Origin: Bacteroidota bacterium
GTDB lineage: Bacteria > Bacteroidota > Bacteroidia > Bacteroidales > Prolixibacteraceae
Direction: 5' to 3'
DNA: 64,000 nucleotides
Assembly (NCBI GenBank): GCA_023251455.1
Contig: JAHEYT010000030.1
Span: forward strand, 62,001 to 126,000
The stretch's first letter is position 1. Every line of letters starts with the position of its first letter. Below the pieces are notes generated by a model. The model had not been told where the DNA came from and ran no database searches. It worked only from the letters and a program-made list of their open reading frames with translations. The translations under genes and the position numbers were made by a program. Of the stretch, positions 28,255 to 36,327 are shown piece by piece.

Positions 28255-29682
28255 TTGGAACTAAAGATAAAAGATCAGCTAATCAGTTTGTTTGAATCGC
28301 ATTTCAAAGAAGAAGTTACCTTCTTTGAACAATTGCCGGCATCAGGTTCGTACCGCGAATATGCCCGGATAAAAAGTATCAGTCATCAGGTAATTGGTGC
28401 GTACAATCAGGATGTGAAAGAAAATCAGGCTTTTCTGGAGTTTTCGGCCCATTTCCGAAACAAAAACATTCCGGTTCCCCATATCTATGCAGTAAACAGC
28501 AATATGGATTGCTATCTTCAGGAAGATTTGGGCAATACCACCCTGTTCGATTTCATCAGTATGACACGCGACAATGAGGGATTTTCAACCAAAATCGTCG
28601 ACGAATATAAAAAGGTTCTGCGCGAGCTCCCACGAATTCAGCTGGTTGCCGGAAAAGATATTGATTACAGTGTTTGCTACCCACGCGAGGCTTTCGACAA
28701 ACAATCCATGATGTGGGATTTGAATTATTTCAAGTATTATTTCCTGAAGCTGGCCAAAATACCTTTCGACGAACAAGCTTTGGAAGATGATTTTCAGGCA
28801 TTCAGCGATTACTTATTGGCTGTCGACAACAATGCATTTCTGTACCGCGACTTTCAGTCGAGAAACGTGATGTTGAAAAACGATAAAGTTTATTTCATCG
28901 ATTACCAGGGTGGAAGAAAAGGTGCGCTTCAATACGATCTGGCCTCACTTCTTTACGATGCAAAAGCCAACATTCCGGAGGCTGAGCGTGAAGAATTACT
29001 GGAGTTTTATTTGGACGAACTGAACCAATACAAGCAGGTTGACCGCGAAAAATTTAAATCATTATTTGGCGGTTATGTCCTTATAAGAATTATGCAGGCC
29101 ATGGGTGCCTATGGATTCCGCGGATTTTACGAAAAGAAAGAACATTTTCTGAAAAGTATTCCGTTTGCCCTTAAAAATCTCGAAACATTACTCGCCAAAA
29201 ATACTATCCAGGTAAAACTTCCTGAATTATTTAAAGTGCTGAAAGCCGTCACCGAATCGGTATTCCTGAAAACAATCAGTCCGTCGAATGACAGGCTAAC
29301 CGTGCGAATCAGCAGCTTTTCGTATAAAAAAGGTATTCCGCACGATCCTTCAGGAAATGGCGGCGGATTTGTCTTCGATTGCCGTGCCATTCACAATCCG
29401 GGTCGTTATGCTGAGTTCAAACACCTCACAGGGAAAGACCCGCAGGTTCAGGTGTTTTTAGAAGAAAAATCGACCATTGCCGGTTTTATGTCATCTGTAA
29501 TCAGTTTGGTATCGCAATCGGTTGAGGTTTATTCGTCCAGGGGGTTTTCGCATCTGTGTGTGAGCTTCGGATGCACTGGCGGACAACACCGCTCAGTATA
29601 TGCAGCCGAAAAATTAGCTGAGTACCTGAAAAACAATTATCCGGTTACGGTTGTTTTACAGCACGTCGAACAGGATAAATAA
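28255..29682 (+). CDS. Aminoglycoside/choline-kinase-like phosphotransferase fused to a RapZ C-terminal domain
   Basis: 475 residues. The N-terminal 330 form an APH/choline-kinase-like fold: QEDLGNTTLFDF, the catalytic loop FLYRDFQSRNVML (Brenner-like HxD replaced by YRD) and the metal site YFIDYQGGRKGALQYDLASLLYD. This subgroup resembles AmgK-type anomeric sugar kinases used in cell-wall sugar salvage. The C-terminal 130 residues are the RapZ C-terminal domain: SFSYKKGIP, GFVFDCRAIHNPGR and SFGCTGGQHRSVYAAEKLA. In RapZ this part binds a hexosamine metabolite and RNA; here the Walker A ATPase half is absent and a kinase sits instead. The first codon is TTG at 28255; no usable ATG was seen nearby. 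The following two genes are 6 and 14 nt apart, so an operon is likely. Confidence 0.88.
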   Translation: MELKIKDQLISLFESHFKEEVTFFEQLPASGSYREYARIKSISHQVIGAYNQDVKENQAFLEFSAHFRNKNIPVPHIYAVNSNMDCYLQEDLGNTTLFDFISMTRDNEGFSTKIVDEYKKVLRELPRIQLVAGKDIDYSVCYPREAFDKQSMMWDLNYFKYYFLKLAKIPFDEQALEDDFQAFSDYLLAVDNNAFLYRDFQSRNVMLKNDKVYFIDYQGGRKGALQYDLASLLYDAKANIPEAEREELLEFYLDELNQYKQVDREKFKSLFGGYVLIRIMQAMGAYGFRGFYEKKEHFLKSIPFALKNLETLLAKNTIQVKLPELFKVLKAVTESVFLKTISPSNDRLTVRISSFSYKKGIPHDPSGNGGGFVFDCRAIHNPGRYAEFKHLTGKDPQVQVFLEEKSTIAGFMSSVISLVSQSVEVYSSRGFSHLCVSFGCTGGQHRSVYAAEKLAEYLKNNYPVTVVLQHVEQDK

Positions 29683-29688
29683 CAGAAA

Positions 29689-29817
29689 ATGTCGAAAACA
29701 CAGTGTAAAAACGATGAATACAAGGAAAAAGATGATGTGAAATTCGTCTGTAAACGTTGCGAACGAAAAGCGAAAAAAGAAGACAAGCTCTGCAAACCGA
29801 AGAAAATAAAAGATTGA
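29689..29817 (+). CDS. 42-residue cysteine-rich small protein, possible zinc ribbon
   Basis: ATG at 29689, TGA at 29815-29817. The protein has cysteines in the arrangement C-X14-17-CKRC-X10-C (MSKTQCKNDEYK, VKFVCKRCERKAKKEDKLC) and is strongly basic, with a KPKKIKD tail. The CXXC plus two flanking cysteines could bind one zinc. It starts 6 nt after the kinase-RapZ gene and ends 14 nt before the TonB-receptor start, so it sits exactly between two well-supported genes without overlap. I recall similar short Lys-rich CKxC proteins in other Bacteroidota but cannot confirm it here. Function unknown. Confidence 0.6.
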   Translation: MSKTQCKNDEYKEKDDVKFVCKRCERKAKKEDKLCKPKKIKD

Positions 29818-29831
29818 CAATTAGCCAGAGC

Positions 29832-32102
29832 ATGGAACCACTCCAGAATCGATTATTTTCGCTCTTTTCCCTTTCGGTATTACTTTTCCTGATCTCATTT
29901 TCGACAAAAGCACAATTTCACATTGAGGGTAAGGTTTACGATGCTGAAACCGGATTATCGGTCCAGACTTTTGTGATTGAAACCGATTCAACAAAAACGC
30001 AGTTTAGTGGCGGGATTTTCCTGATTCAATCCAACTCTATCCCCCAACAACTGATTGTAAAAGCTGAGGGTTATCAAGTCTTTCGGCTTTCAGATTTTCC
30101 GAAGAAAATGGAGTTGAACATTTACCTGATTCCTGAAAATGTAAATGTTCAGGAAGTGGTTGTAAAGGCATTTCAGTCAGACAAAAGGCTAAAAGACACC
30201 CCCGGATCAATCAGCCTGATCACCAACCGGCAACTGCTTCGTGAGCCATCATTCACGCTGGCACCATCGGTAAATAAAATGCCGGGAGTCTGGATGCAAA
30301 GCGGATCGATAAACACCAACCGGCTCACCATTCGCGGAATCGGCACCCGATCGCCATACGGCAGCAACAAAATCAGAGCCTATTACGGCGACATCCCTTT
30401 AACCAACGGAGTTGGTGAAACTACGCTCGAAGATCTGGATATGGAACAGATTGCCGACATCGAAATCGTTAAGGGGCCAGCCTCCGGATTTTACGGATCA
30501 GGCCTTGGCGGATTGTTGCTGTTTAATCCGGCAAAACCATCGAAAGATCAATTTTCGCAGCAGGTTTCCATTGGTTCGTTCCAAACCATTAAATACACCG
30601 GAAAGTTGTCTGTTTCGGGCCAAAATGCCGGACATTCGTTGGTTTACTCACATCTTCATTCGAATGGGTACCGCGAAAACAACGAAACCAACCGGCACAA
30701 CCTGACCTGGACTTCAGCCATTACCCGAAATCGCACAAAAATTGACCTGCTGGCTGCTTTCATCAAAATGGATGCTTTTATTCCAAGTTCCATCGACCTG
30801 AAAACCTTTCAGGAAACTCCGGAAAAAGCTGCAGCGAACTGGGCGGCAGCGCGCGGTTACGAAGATTACGGCCGGGCATTTGGAGGTATTTCTGTTCAGC
30901 AAAACCTGAATAAAAACTGGCAGACCAAAATCAGCACATTCGGACAATTCAACAAAAACAACGAGTTGCGGCCGTTCAATATCCTTCAGGAAAAGAATCA
31001 TTACCTGGGATTCCGGTCGGTTCTGGAGAAGAAATACCAAACAGCTAACACGACCTCTCGAATCATGGCAGGCAATGAGTTTTTTACTGAAAACTATCAA
31101 TGGCAAACGCTTCAGAATAAAAACCGGGTGGCCGGAAATCTTCTGTCCGACAACAAGGAAATCCGTTGGTACAACAATTTCTTCTTTCTGGCTGACCTGA
31201 ATTTTCAGGAAAAGCTGATCGTTTCGGCCAGCCTGAACCGAAACCAAACCAGCTACAATTACAAGGATCATTTTCTCACGGATGGTAATCAAAGCGGGAA
31301 ACATCAATTTAATCCGGTCGTTTCTCCGCGATTGGCCGCAAGCTGGATTGTTTCTGAAAAAATTCGAATATTTTCCGTAGTCAGCCACGGGTTCTCCCCT
31401 CCTACTTTGGAAGAAACGCTGATGCCCAACGGCCAGCGCAACACTTCGATCAAACCTGAAACCGGATGGAATTTCGAACTGGGAACCAAAGCATCGGTTG
31501 GGAAGTCGCTTTACCTGGAACTTTCGGCTTATTATATGAAAGTGAAGAATTTACTGGTGGCCCGCCGAACTGCCGAGGATGCTTATATGGGAATTAACGC
31601 CGGAGCAACCAATCATCCGGGCCTGGAATTCAGGTTAGATTATAAATTAATTGACAGGCCGATGTGGTCAACTTATTTTAGAATGAATACCAACCTGACC
31701 CGATACCGGTTTGCCGAATTTGTGGATAACGGAAGCGATTATTCAGGAAACAAACTAACCGGAACTCCGGCTACAACCACCAACTGGATGCTTGAAACCA
31801 CCAATTCCAAAGGATTTTTTGCGAACCTGCACTACCAAACAGTTGGTGAAATGCCCATTCGCGATGATAACTCGATTTACTCAAATGCATACCAATTAGC
31901 GAACCTGATGGCCGGATACGAAAAGACATTTAAGAACCTTTCGGTCAGCCTTTCAGGCGGAATCCAGAATTTGCTAAACGTTCGTTACGCTTCCATGATT
32001 CTGATCAACGCCTCAGCTGTTGGGAACCAGTCTCCACGCTATTATTATCCCGGATTACCCCGAAATTTTAAATCTACTGTTAGTTTGAAGTATTCGTTTT
32101 GA
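29832..32102 (+). CDS. TonB-dependent receptor (FecA/siderophore-type)
   Basis: 756 residues from the ATG at 29832 (MEPLQNRLFSLF); the frame is open further upstream but overlaps the 42-residue gene. Signal peptide to STKAQ (about residue 27); a carboxypeptidase-D-like regulatory domain (FHIEGKVYDAETGLSVQTFV); a TonB box-like EVVVKAF; a plug (RLTIRGIGTRSPYGSNKIRA, ADIEIVKGPASGFYGSGLGG); and a 22-strand barrel ending in KSTVSLKYSF. It lacks the SusC signature and has no SusD partner, so it more likely transports an iron chelate, cofactor or similar ligand than a glycan. Ligand unknown. A 21-bp tandem repeat follows directly after the stop codon. Confidence 0.9.
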   Translation: MEPLQNRLFSLFSLSVLLFLISFSTKAQFHIEGKVYDAETGLSVQTFVIETDSTKTQFSGGIFLIQSNSIPQQLIVKAEGYQVFRLSDFPKKMELNIYLIPENVNVQEVVVKAFQSDKRLKDTPGSISLITNRQLLREPSFTLAPSVNKMPGVWMQSGSINTNRLTIRGIGTRSPYGSNKIRAYYGDIPLTNGVGETTLEDLDMEQIADIEIVKGPASGFYGSGLGGLLLFNPAKPSKDQFSQQVSIGSFQTIKYTGKLSVSGQNAGHSLVYSHLHSNGYRENNETNRHNLTWTSAITRNRTKIDLLAAFIKMDAFIPSSIDLKTFQETPEKAAANWAAARGYEDYGRAFGGISVQQNLNKNWQTKISTFGQFNKNNELRPFNILQEKNHYLGFRSVLEKKYQTANTTSRIMAGNEFFTENYQWQTLQNKNRVAGNLLSDNKEIRWYNNFFFLADLNFQEKLIVSASLNRNQTSYNYKDHFLTDGNQSGKHQFNPVVSPRLAASWIVSEKIRIFSVVSHGFSPPTLEETLMPNGQRNTSIKPETGWNFELGTKASVGKSLYLELSAYYMKVKNLLVARRTAEDAYMGINAGATNHPGLEFRLDYKLIDRPMWSTYFRMNTNLTRYRFAEFVDNGSDYSGNKLTGTPATTTNWMLETTNSKGFFANLHYQTVGEMPIRDDNSIYSNAYQLANLMAGYEKTFKNLSVSLSGGIQNLLNVRYASMILINASAVGNQSPRYYYPGLPRNFKSTVSLKYSF

Positions 32103-32106
32103 GGCT

Positions 32107-32243
32107 TTAGTCAACTCGGCTGCCCATATTCTTAACTCGTGCGCCATATCTTCTACTCGTGCGGCAAAATATTTAACTCGGACGCCGAAATTCTTAACTC
32201 GTTCGGCCAAATACTTAACTCGTGCACCTAAACCTTTAACTCG
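32107..32243. repeat. Tandem array of about seven degenerate 21-bp units
   Basis: The core TTAACTCG recurs with its ACTCG at 32114, 32135, 32155, 32176, 32197, 32218 and 32239: steps of 21, 20, 21, 21, 21 and 21 nt. Between cores the sequence is of the type TGCGCCAAATATTC and degenerate. Frames through it contain stops and one unit is a base short, so it is not coding. The array starts within 10 nt of the TonB-receptor stop. Confidence 0.85.
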
Positions 32244-32368
32244 TATATCATATCGACTAACAGGACGTCGAAAACATACATTTTGGGCATGGCGTTATCG
32301 TTAAATTGGGAACATAATGCCAATTAGTATGAACGAAACGGTTCTTGTTTTATGCTGTTACAAAAAAA

Positions 32369-32401
32369 AGAGTCCATCACCACTTCAGGTAATGGACTCT
32401 T
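32369..32401. terminator. Terminator after CcsBA gene / TonB-receptor gene
   Basis: AAGAGTCCATCACC (32368-32381) pairs with GGTAATGGACTCTT (32388-32401) with one C-A mismatch. An A-run (32362-32369) supplies the T-run for minus-strand transcripts. Confidence 0.85.
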
Positions 32402-32427
32402 CCGGCATATACGATTATATCTGATTC

Positions 32428-35400
32428 TTATTCCTGAACATCATCAGGATCGGTAATATTTCCATTCTTTTCCTCGGCATACCAGGCACCCACAACAAGG
32501 CCAACAATAACCACAATAGCCACATACAAACCACTTGGAATTGGTGGAGGATCGCCTGCTCCATACGAGTGCATTCCGGAGAGATAATAATTCACCCCGA
32601 AAAAAGTCATCAACACCGAACTCAAACCTACCAAAGCAAGGCTATTCAAAGCGAAAGTGCTTTTTAATCCGGGAACTTTCCGAAGATGCAGAATGATTGT
32701 GTAAACCAGAACAGTTACCAATGCCCAGGTTTCTTTGGGATCCCAGCCCCAATAACGCCCCCACGATTCGTTGGCCCAAACTCCGCCAATGAATGAGCCA
32801 ATGGTGAGCATAAAAAGTCCAATGATCAGGGCCATTTCAACGATATAAGAAACTTCGAGAATGGTAAAACTGATGGATTGATTGTTCTTTTTGTTTCGCA
32901 AAATCATGAGTACCAGATTGAGCATTCCGAGCAAAGCTCCCATGCCCAAAAAGCCATAACTGGCAGTTATAATGGCAACATGAACTACCAGCCAATACGA
33001 TTTCAGAACAGGAACCAAATTGGTTATTTCCGGATTCATCCAGCTCATGCCGGCAACAAAAAGGATAATTGATGCCAGAAGCGTAGTTACTGCCAAAGTA
33101 ATCGGTGATCGTTTCAGAAAAATAAATCCTGAAAGACTGGTTGCCCAACCCACATAAATCATGGTTTCGTAACCATTACTCCACGGAGCATGTCCCGAAA
33201 TATACCACCGAGCAATTAACCCAAACGTATAACAAAGAAATGCCACAGCTATCAATATGGTTCCGATATTAACGTATTTCAAAAGTCCTTTGCCTGGTTT
33301 GAATATTAGCATAAAATGAACAACGAGCAGAACAAAACCCAGCAAGGCATATATTTTAGCCATTTTTCCAAAAATATTCCATTCGTTGTAGAAAATCTCC
33401 ATGCTAATTTTAGTGGAAGAAGGAATAATATCGGCTCCATAAGTGCGCTGGAATTTTTTGATATAACCCAAATTCTCGTCAGGTTTCGACCAGTTTCCGG
33501 AGGCTTCAGCCTGAAAATAACTTTCATAATATACGTTCAGAATATTAGCAGCAAAATCAACTTCTTCCTTCTTCTTGGTTTGTGGGAAAGTTGTGGATGT
33601 TACCCAAGTTTTGCGTTCGTCGTTTGGAACCGGGAAAATCTTTAGAAAATCGCCGTTAAAAATCTGGTAGCAGATATTTACGCGTTCATCAACATTCATA
33701 ATTTCCTTGTCCAGCTTATTCCGCAGCGTCTGCTTTTTATTGTAGGCTTCCTGAACCATATCATTCAAGCGGTATTTTCCTGACTCATCAAACATCTGCC
33801 GGAATGAAATAAATCCGCCCGATGCACCTAAAGTTTTTGCTAATTCAGGATTGCCAACTTTTACCAAAGGCACGACCTTCCATTTTTCAGGATTGGCGCT
33901 CATTTCAAGGAAGAATTCGACGGCTGACATACCATCCCAATTATCCGTTTTGGCAATTTTTCGCAATAAATCGGATGCAAGCGTGCTGATTGGTTCAATT
34001 CGGCCCTGGTGATCCTGAACCAACAATTCGCTAAAAGCATCAATATGTTTATTTTTTGCTGCTGAATTACTAGCTGCAAATGCTGAATTACCAAGTAAAC
34101 TCAGTCCGGTTACAAGCACACCAATCGTTAGTATTTTGACTGCATGACGCTGTGCCTGAAGCTTTGAGCTTAATCGAATAAGTTTCTGGAATCGGCTGCT
34201 TTTGCTAAAAACCGTGAACACCATACCTAAAGCCATGAAAAAATATCCGAGATATGAAATCATTGTTCCCCAATAATCCTGATTTACAGAAAGTACGGTT
34301 CCCTTTTCATCCTGATCGAATGAAGACTGAAAGAAGCGATATCCCTGATACTTCAGGATATTATTCATAAAAATACGGAACGGACGTTCAACAGAAGCTA
34401 CCGGATCTTTAAGCGTAATCTCGCTGGCATATGATGACGGACTCATTGAACCAGGATATCTTTCAAGCTGAAAATCGCGAAGGAAAATGCTAAAAGGCAA
34501 TTCGCGGGTAACAGCTCCATATGAAATGCTAAGGTTAATACCATTAACGGTGCAGGTTGCCGGGTCGGTAATTTCACCGTCTTTCTCAAAAACATTAACC
34601 CGACGAACCTCATTTCCTGAAGTTATTTTGGCCGTAAAAGCATTCATTCCACCCATCTGACTTTGATCGGGCGACTGAACCAAAGCAGGCGTTGCTTTAG
34701 CCATATAACTTTTAAAGACAAAACCTGACTGCCCCATCTGATATAAAATATTCTCGTTTACCGGGTATGAAACTGAGGGTAGCAACTTTTCTCCGGTTGG
34801 TCCAGTCATTGAGGTTACAGCAACCGTATCAGCGCAAATCATACTTAAACCATTATTGGTCCGGTTGAAAACCACTTTAGCAGAACCGTCACCAGTTTCA
34901 AATCCAAAACTAGCTAATGGCATTTGCTTCTTTTGGTTTGGACTTATATAGAATTCTATATGCTGATTGATGCCATCACTATAAATCAAGGAAAGGATTG
35001 GGCTTCCGTTTGCATCTGGAACAATTGTTTCGGATGCGCCAGTCACAAACAATTCATTTTCGACGGTTACCTCTTTCCCATCAACCTGAAGAGTCTTTTT
35101 ATAGTTATTATTGGTATTTGGAGTGAATGCGACCTGAGTCATGCTGTTGACTTCACTGCTATTGGCAATAGCTTTTAAAGTGATATAACTGGTCCCTGAA
35201 ACGACCTGATTAGTCGATTCTCCTTCACGTATATGCATACTGCCTTCAAATCCGAAATATCGGGTAACTCCTGCCCCGATGATAATCAGGATAAAAGCCA
35301 GATGGAACATCAGAATGGCCCATTTTTTCCGGTTAACCAATTTATATCTGAATATACTTCCTGACAGATTAATAACTCCTACCAAAAGCAGTAATTCGAA

Positions 35401-35547
35401 CCACCAGGCCTGGTATATCAAAACCTGAGCAGTAGAGGTTCCGTAATCATTTTCAATGAAAGTGGCATATGCTATCGAAATGGCAAACATGATCAACAGC
35501 AAAACCGTGAAAAACATGGAGAATAGAAAAGATACTATTTTTTTCAT
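32428..35547 (-). CDS. ccsBA: Cytochrome c synthase CcsBA (ResB-CcsA fusion)
   Basis: 1039 residues; system II cytochrome c biogenesis. It exports heme and ligates it to CXXCH motifs in the periplasm. The N-terminal part is ResB/CcsB-like: membrane helices at the start (FTVLLLIMFAISIAYATFI), HLAFILIIIGAGVTRY, a large periplasmic domain, and another helix near 430. A second helix-periplasmic stretch contains a lone signal-like segment (VTGLSLLGNSAFAAS). The C-terminal 350 residues are CcsA-like with conserved His (HVAIITASYGFLGMG) and the Trp-rich heme-handling WWD motif GRYWGWDPKETWAL (about 930-943). Fused CcsBA is common in Bacteroidota and epsilonproteobacteria. Next to six multiheme cytochrome genes it is the obvious maturation factor. 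It lies downstream of the tetraheme gene, separated by a terminator. Confidence 0.95.
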   Translation of the reverse strand: MKKIVSFLFSMFFTVLLLIMFAISIAYATFIENDYGTSTAQVLIYQAWWFELLLLVGVINLSGSIFRYKLVNRKKWAILMFHLAFILIIIGAGVTRYFGFEGSMHIREGESTNQVVSGTSYITLKAIANSSEVNSMTQVAFTPNTNNNYKKTLQVDGKEVTVENELFVTGASETIVPDANGSPILSLIYSDGINQHIEFYISPNQKKQMPLASFGFETGDGSAKVVFNRTNNGLSMICADTVAVTSMTGPTGEKLLPSVSYPVNENILYQMGQSGFVFKSYMAKATPALVQSPDQSQMGGMNAFTAKITSGNEVRRVNVFEKDGEITDPATCTVNGINLSISYGAVTRELPFSIFLRDFQLERYPGSMSPSSYASEITLKDPVASVERPFRIFMNNILKYQGYRFFQSSFDQDEKGTVLSVNQDYWGTMISYLGYFFMALGMVFTVFSKSSRFQKLIRLSSKLQAQRHAVKILTIGVLVTGLSLLGNSAFAASNSAAKNKHIDAFSELLVQDHQGRIEPISTLASDLLRKIAKTDNWDGMSAVEFFLEMSANPEKWKVVPLVKVGNPELAKTLGASGGFISFRQMFDESGKYRLNDMVQEAYNKKQTLRNKLDKEIMNVDERVNICYQIFNGDFLKIFPVPNDERKTWVTSTTFPQTKKKEEVDFAANILNVYYESYFQAEASGNWSKPDENLGYIKKFQRTYGADIIPSSTKISMEIFYNEWNIFGKMAKIYALLGFVLLVVHFMLIFKPGKGLLKYVNIGTILIAVAFLCYTFGLIARWYISGHAPWSNGYETMIYVGWATSLSGFIFLKRSPITLAVTTLLASIILFVAGMSWMNPEITNLVPVLKSYWLVVHVAIITASYGFLGMGALLGMLNLVLMILRNKKNNQSISFTILEVSYIVEMALIIGLFMLTIGSFIGGVWANESWGRYWGWDPKETWALVTVLVYTIILHLRKVPGLKSTFALNSLALVGLSSVLMTFFGVNYYLSGMHSYGAGDPPPIPSGLYVAIVVIVGLVVGAWYAEEKNGNITDPDDVQE

Positions 35548-35636
35548 GATTCTAAAATCTACAAAATTTCAATAAAAAACATTCAACAACTGATGAATTT
35601 AAACTTGAGTAACGAATGGGTTATATTTAAAAAAAA

Positions 35637-35663
35637 TCCTTTGTTTTAAATTAAAACAAAGGA
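35637..35663 (-). terminator. Terminator after the tetraheme cytochrome gene
   Basis: TCCTTTGTTTTAA (35637-35649) and TTAAAACAAAGGA (35651-35663) are perfect complements, with flanking A- and T-runs on both sides (minus strand ends in TTTTTTT). Lies between the tetraheme gene and ccsBA. Confidence 0.8.
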
Positions 35664-35691
35664 ATTTTTCCAATTCAGATTGAATCTGAGT

Positions 35692-36183
35692 TTATTTTGT
35701 TGTTGGATCGTCGTGAGCGATTTTAGCCGAATATTCTTTGAAGTTAAATCCTTTGTAATTTGGACTTTCTTCATTGTGGCATTTTTTACACACTTTTTCG
35801 TCTGGCATGATCATACCTTTTGACATCGCTAAGGTTTTATCTTTCATTACGGTAGCAACTTTATAAGCACTACCTGGGCCGTGGCATGATTCACATGAAA
35901 CTCCTTCAGCAACAGTAATTGTAGCAACTAGCGCCTGATTTACACCAGCAGCAGTAGAGTGGCATTTCAAACATTTTGGATTAGTGGCATCAGCACCTTT
36001 AAGGCTTTGCATAGCTTTTGCATGAACACTGGAAGCCCATTTGTTGTATTGCTCGCCTTTATCGGCCTTGTTGTGACACATTTTACATTTAGCAGCACCA
36101 ATATATTTAAAATCCTCAGCGCTTACCATGCCAATGGTAAGAATTACCATTCCAAGTAAAAAAATAATTTTTTTGTAGTTCAT
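35692..36183 (-). CDS. Periplasmic tetraheme cytochrome c (cytochrome c554-like)
   Basis: 163 residues with a cleavable signal peptide (MVSA, about residue 22). Four CXXCH motifs: CKMCH, CLKCH, CESCH and CKKCH. Spacing and the motif EGVSCESCHGPGSAY match the small cytochrome c554/c-family tetrahemes that shuttle electrons in the periplasm. Adjacent genes encode a NapC/NirT-type quinol-oxidising cytochrome upstream and the heme-attachment enzyme downstream, so it is a likely electron carrier of this chain. An FNR-like palindrome (36304-36317) and a half-site (TTGAC at 36254) lie in its upstream spacer. Confidence 0.92.
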   Translation of the reverse strand: MNYKKIIFLLGMVILTIGMVSAEDFKYIGAAKCKMCHNKADKGEQYNKWASSVHAKAMQSLKGADATNPKCLKCHSTAAGVNQALVATITVAEGVSCESCHGPGSAYKVATVMKDKTLAMSKGMIMPDEKVCKKCHNEESPNYKGFNFKEYSAKIAHDDPTTK

Positions 36184-36303
36184 AGTTGCAAGTGTTTTTA
36201 ATGATTAGAAATATTTTGTTATTATTTAAATCAAATTATATACCATAAATTTCTTGACCTAACAAAAATGCAGTTAATTTTCTTCAACGCAAAAAAATAT
36301 TAC

Positions 36304-36317
36304 TTAATATTTGTCAA
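36304..36317 (-). promoter_or_regulatory. FNR-type palindrome (TTAATATTTGTCAA)
   Basis: Matches TTGAY-N4-RTCAA with one mismatch in the left half. Centre about 127 nt upstream of the tetraheme start. A second half-match, TTGAC at 36254-36258, lies closer (77 nt). Confidence 0.4.
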
Positions 36318-36327
36318 TAGTACGTGT

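Larger units (their letters stand above)
32103..32427. other. Intergenic region between convergent TonB-receptor and CcsBA genes
   Basis: 325 nt. It holds the 21-bp array (32107-32243), then about 120 nt with no recognisable feature, then the terminator at 32369-32401. Confidence 0.7.

Noticed and set aside
30714-31388. Open frame of 224 codons on the minus strand inside the TonB-receptor gene
   Set aside because: Lies wholly within a well-supported barrel gene and its product shows no recognisable motif.
32107-32243. Could the 21-bp array be a CRISPR array?
   Set aside because: Units are contiguous and degenerate with no unique spacers of 25-40 nt, repeats are too short, and no cas genes are in the window.
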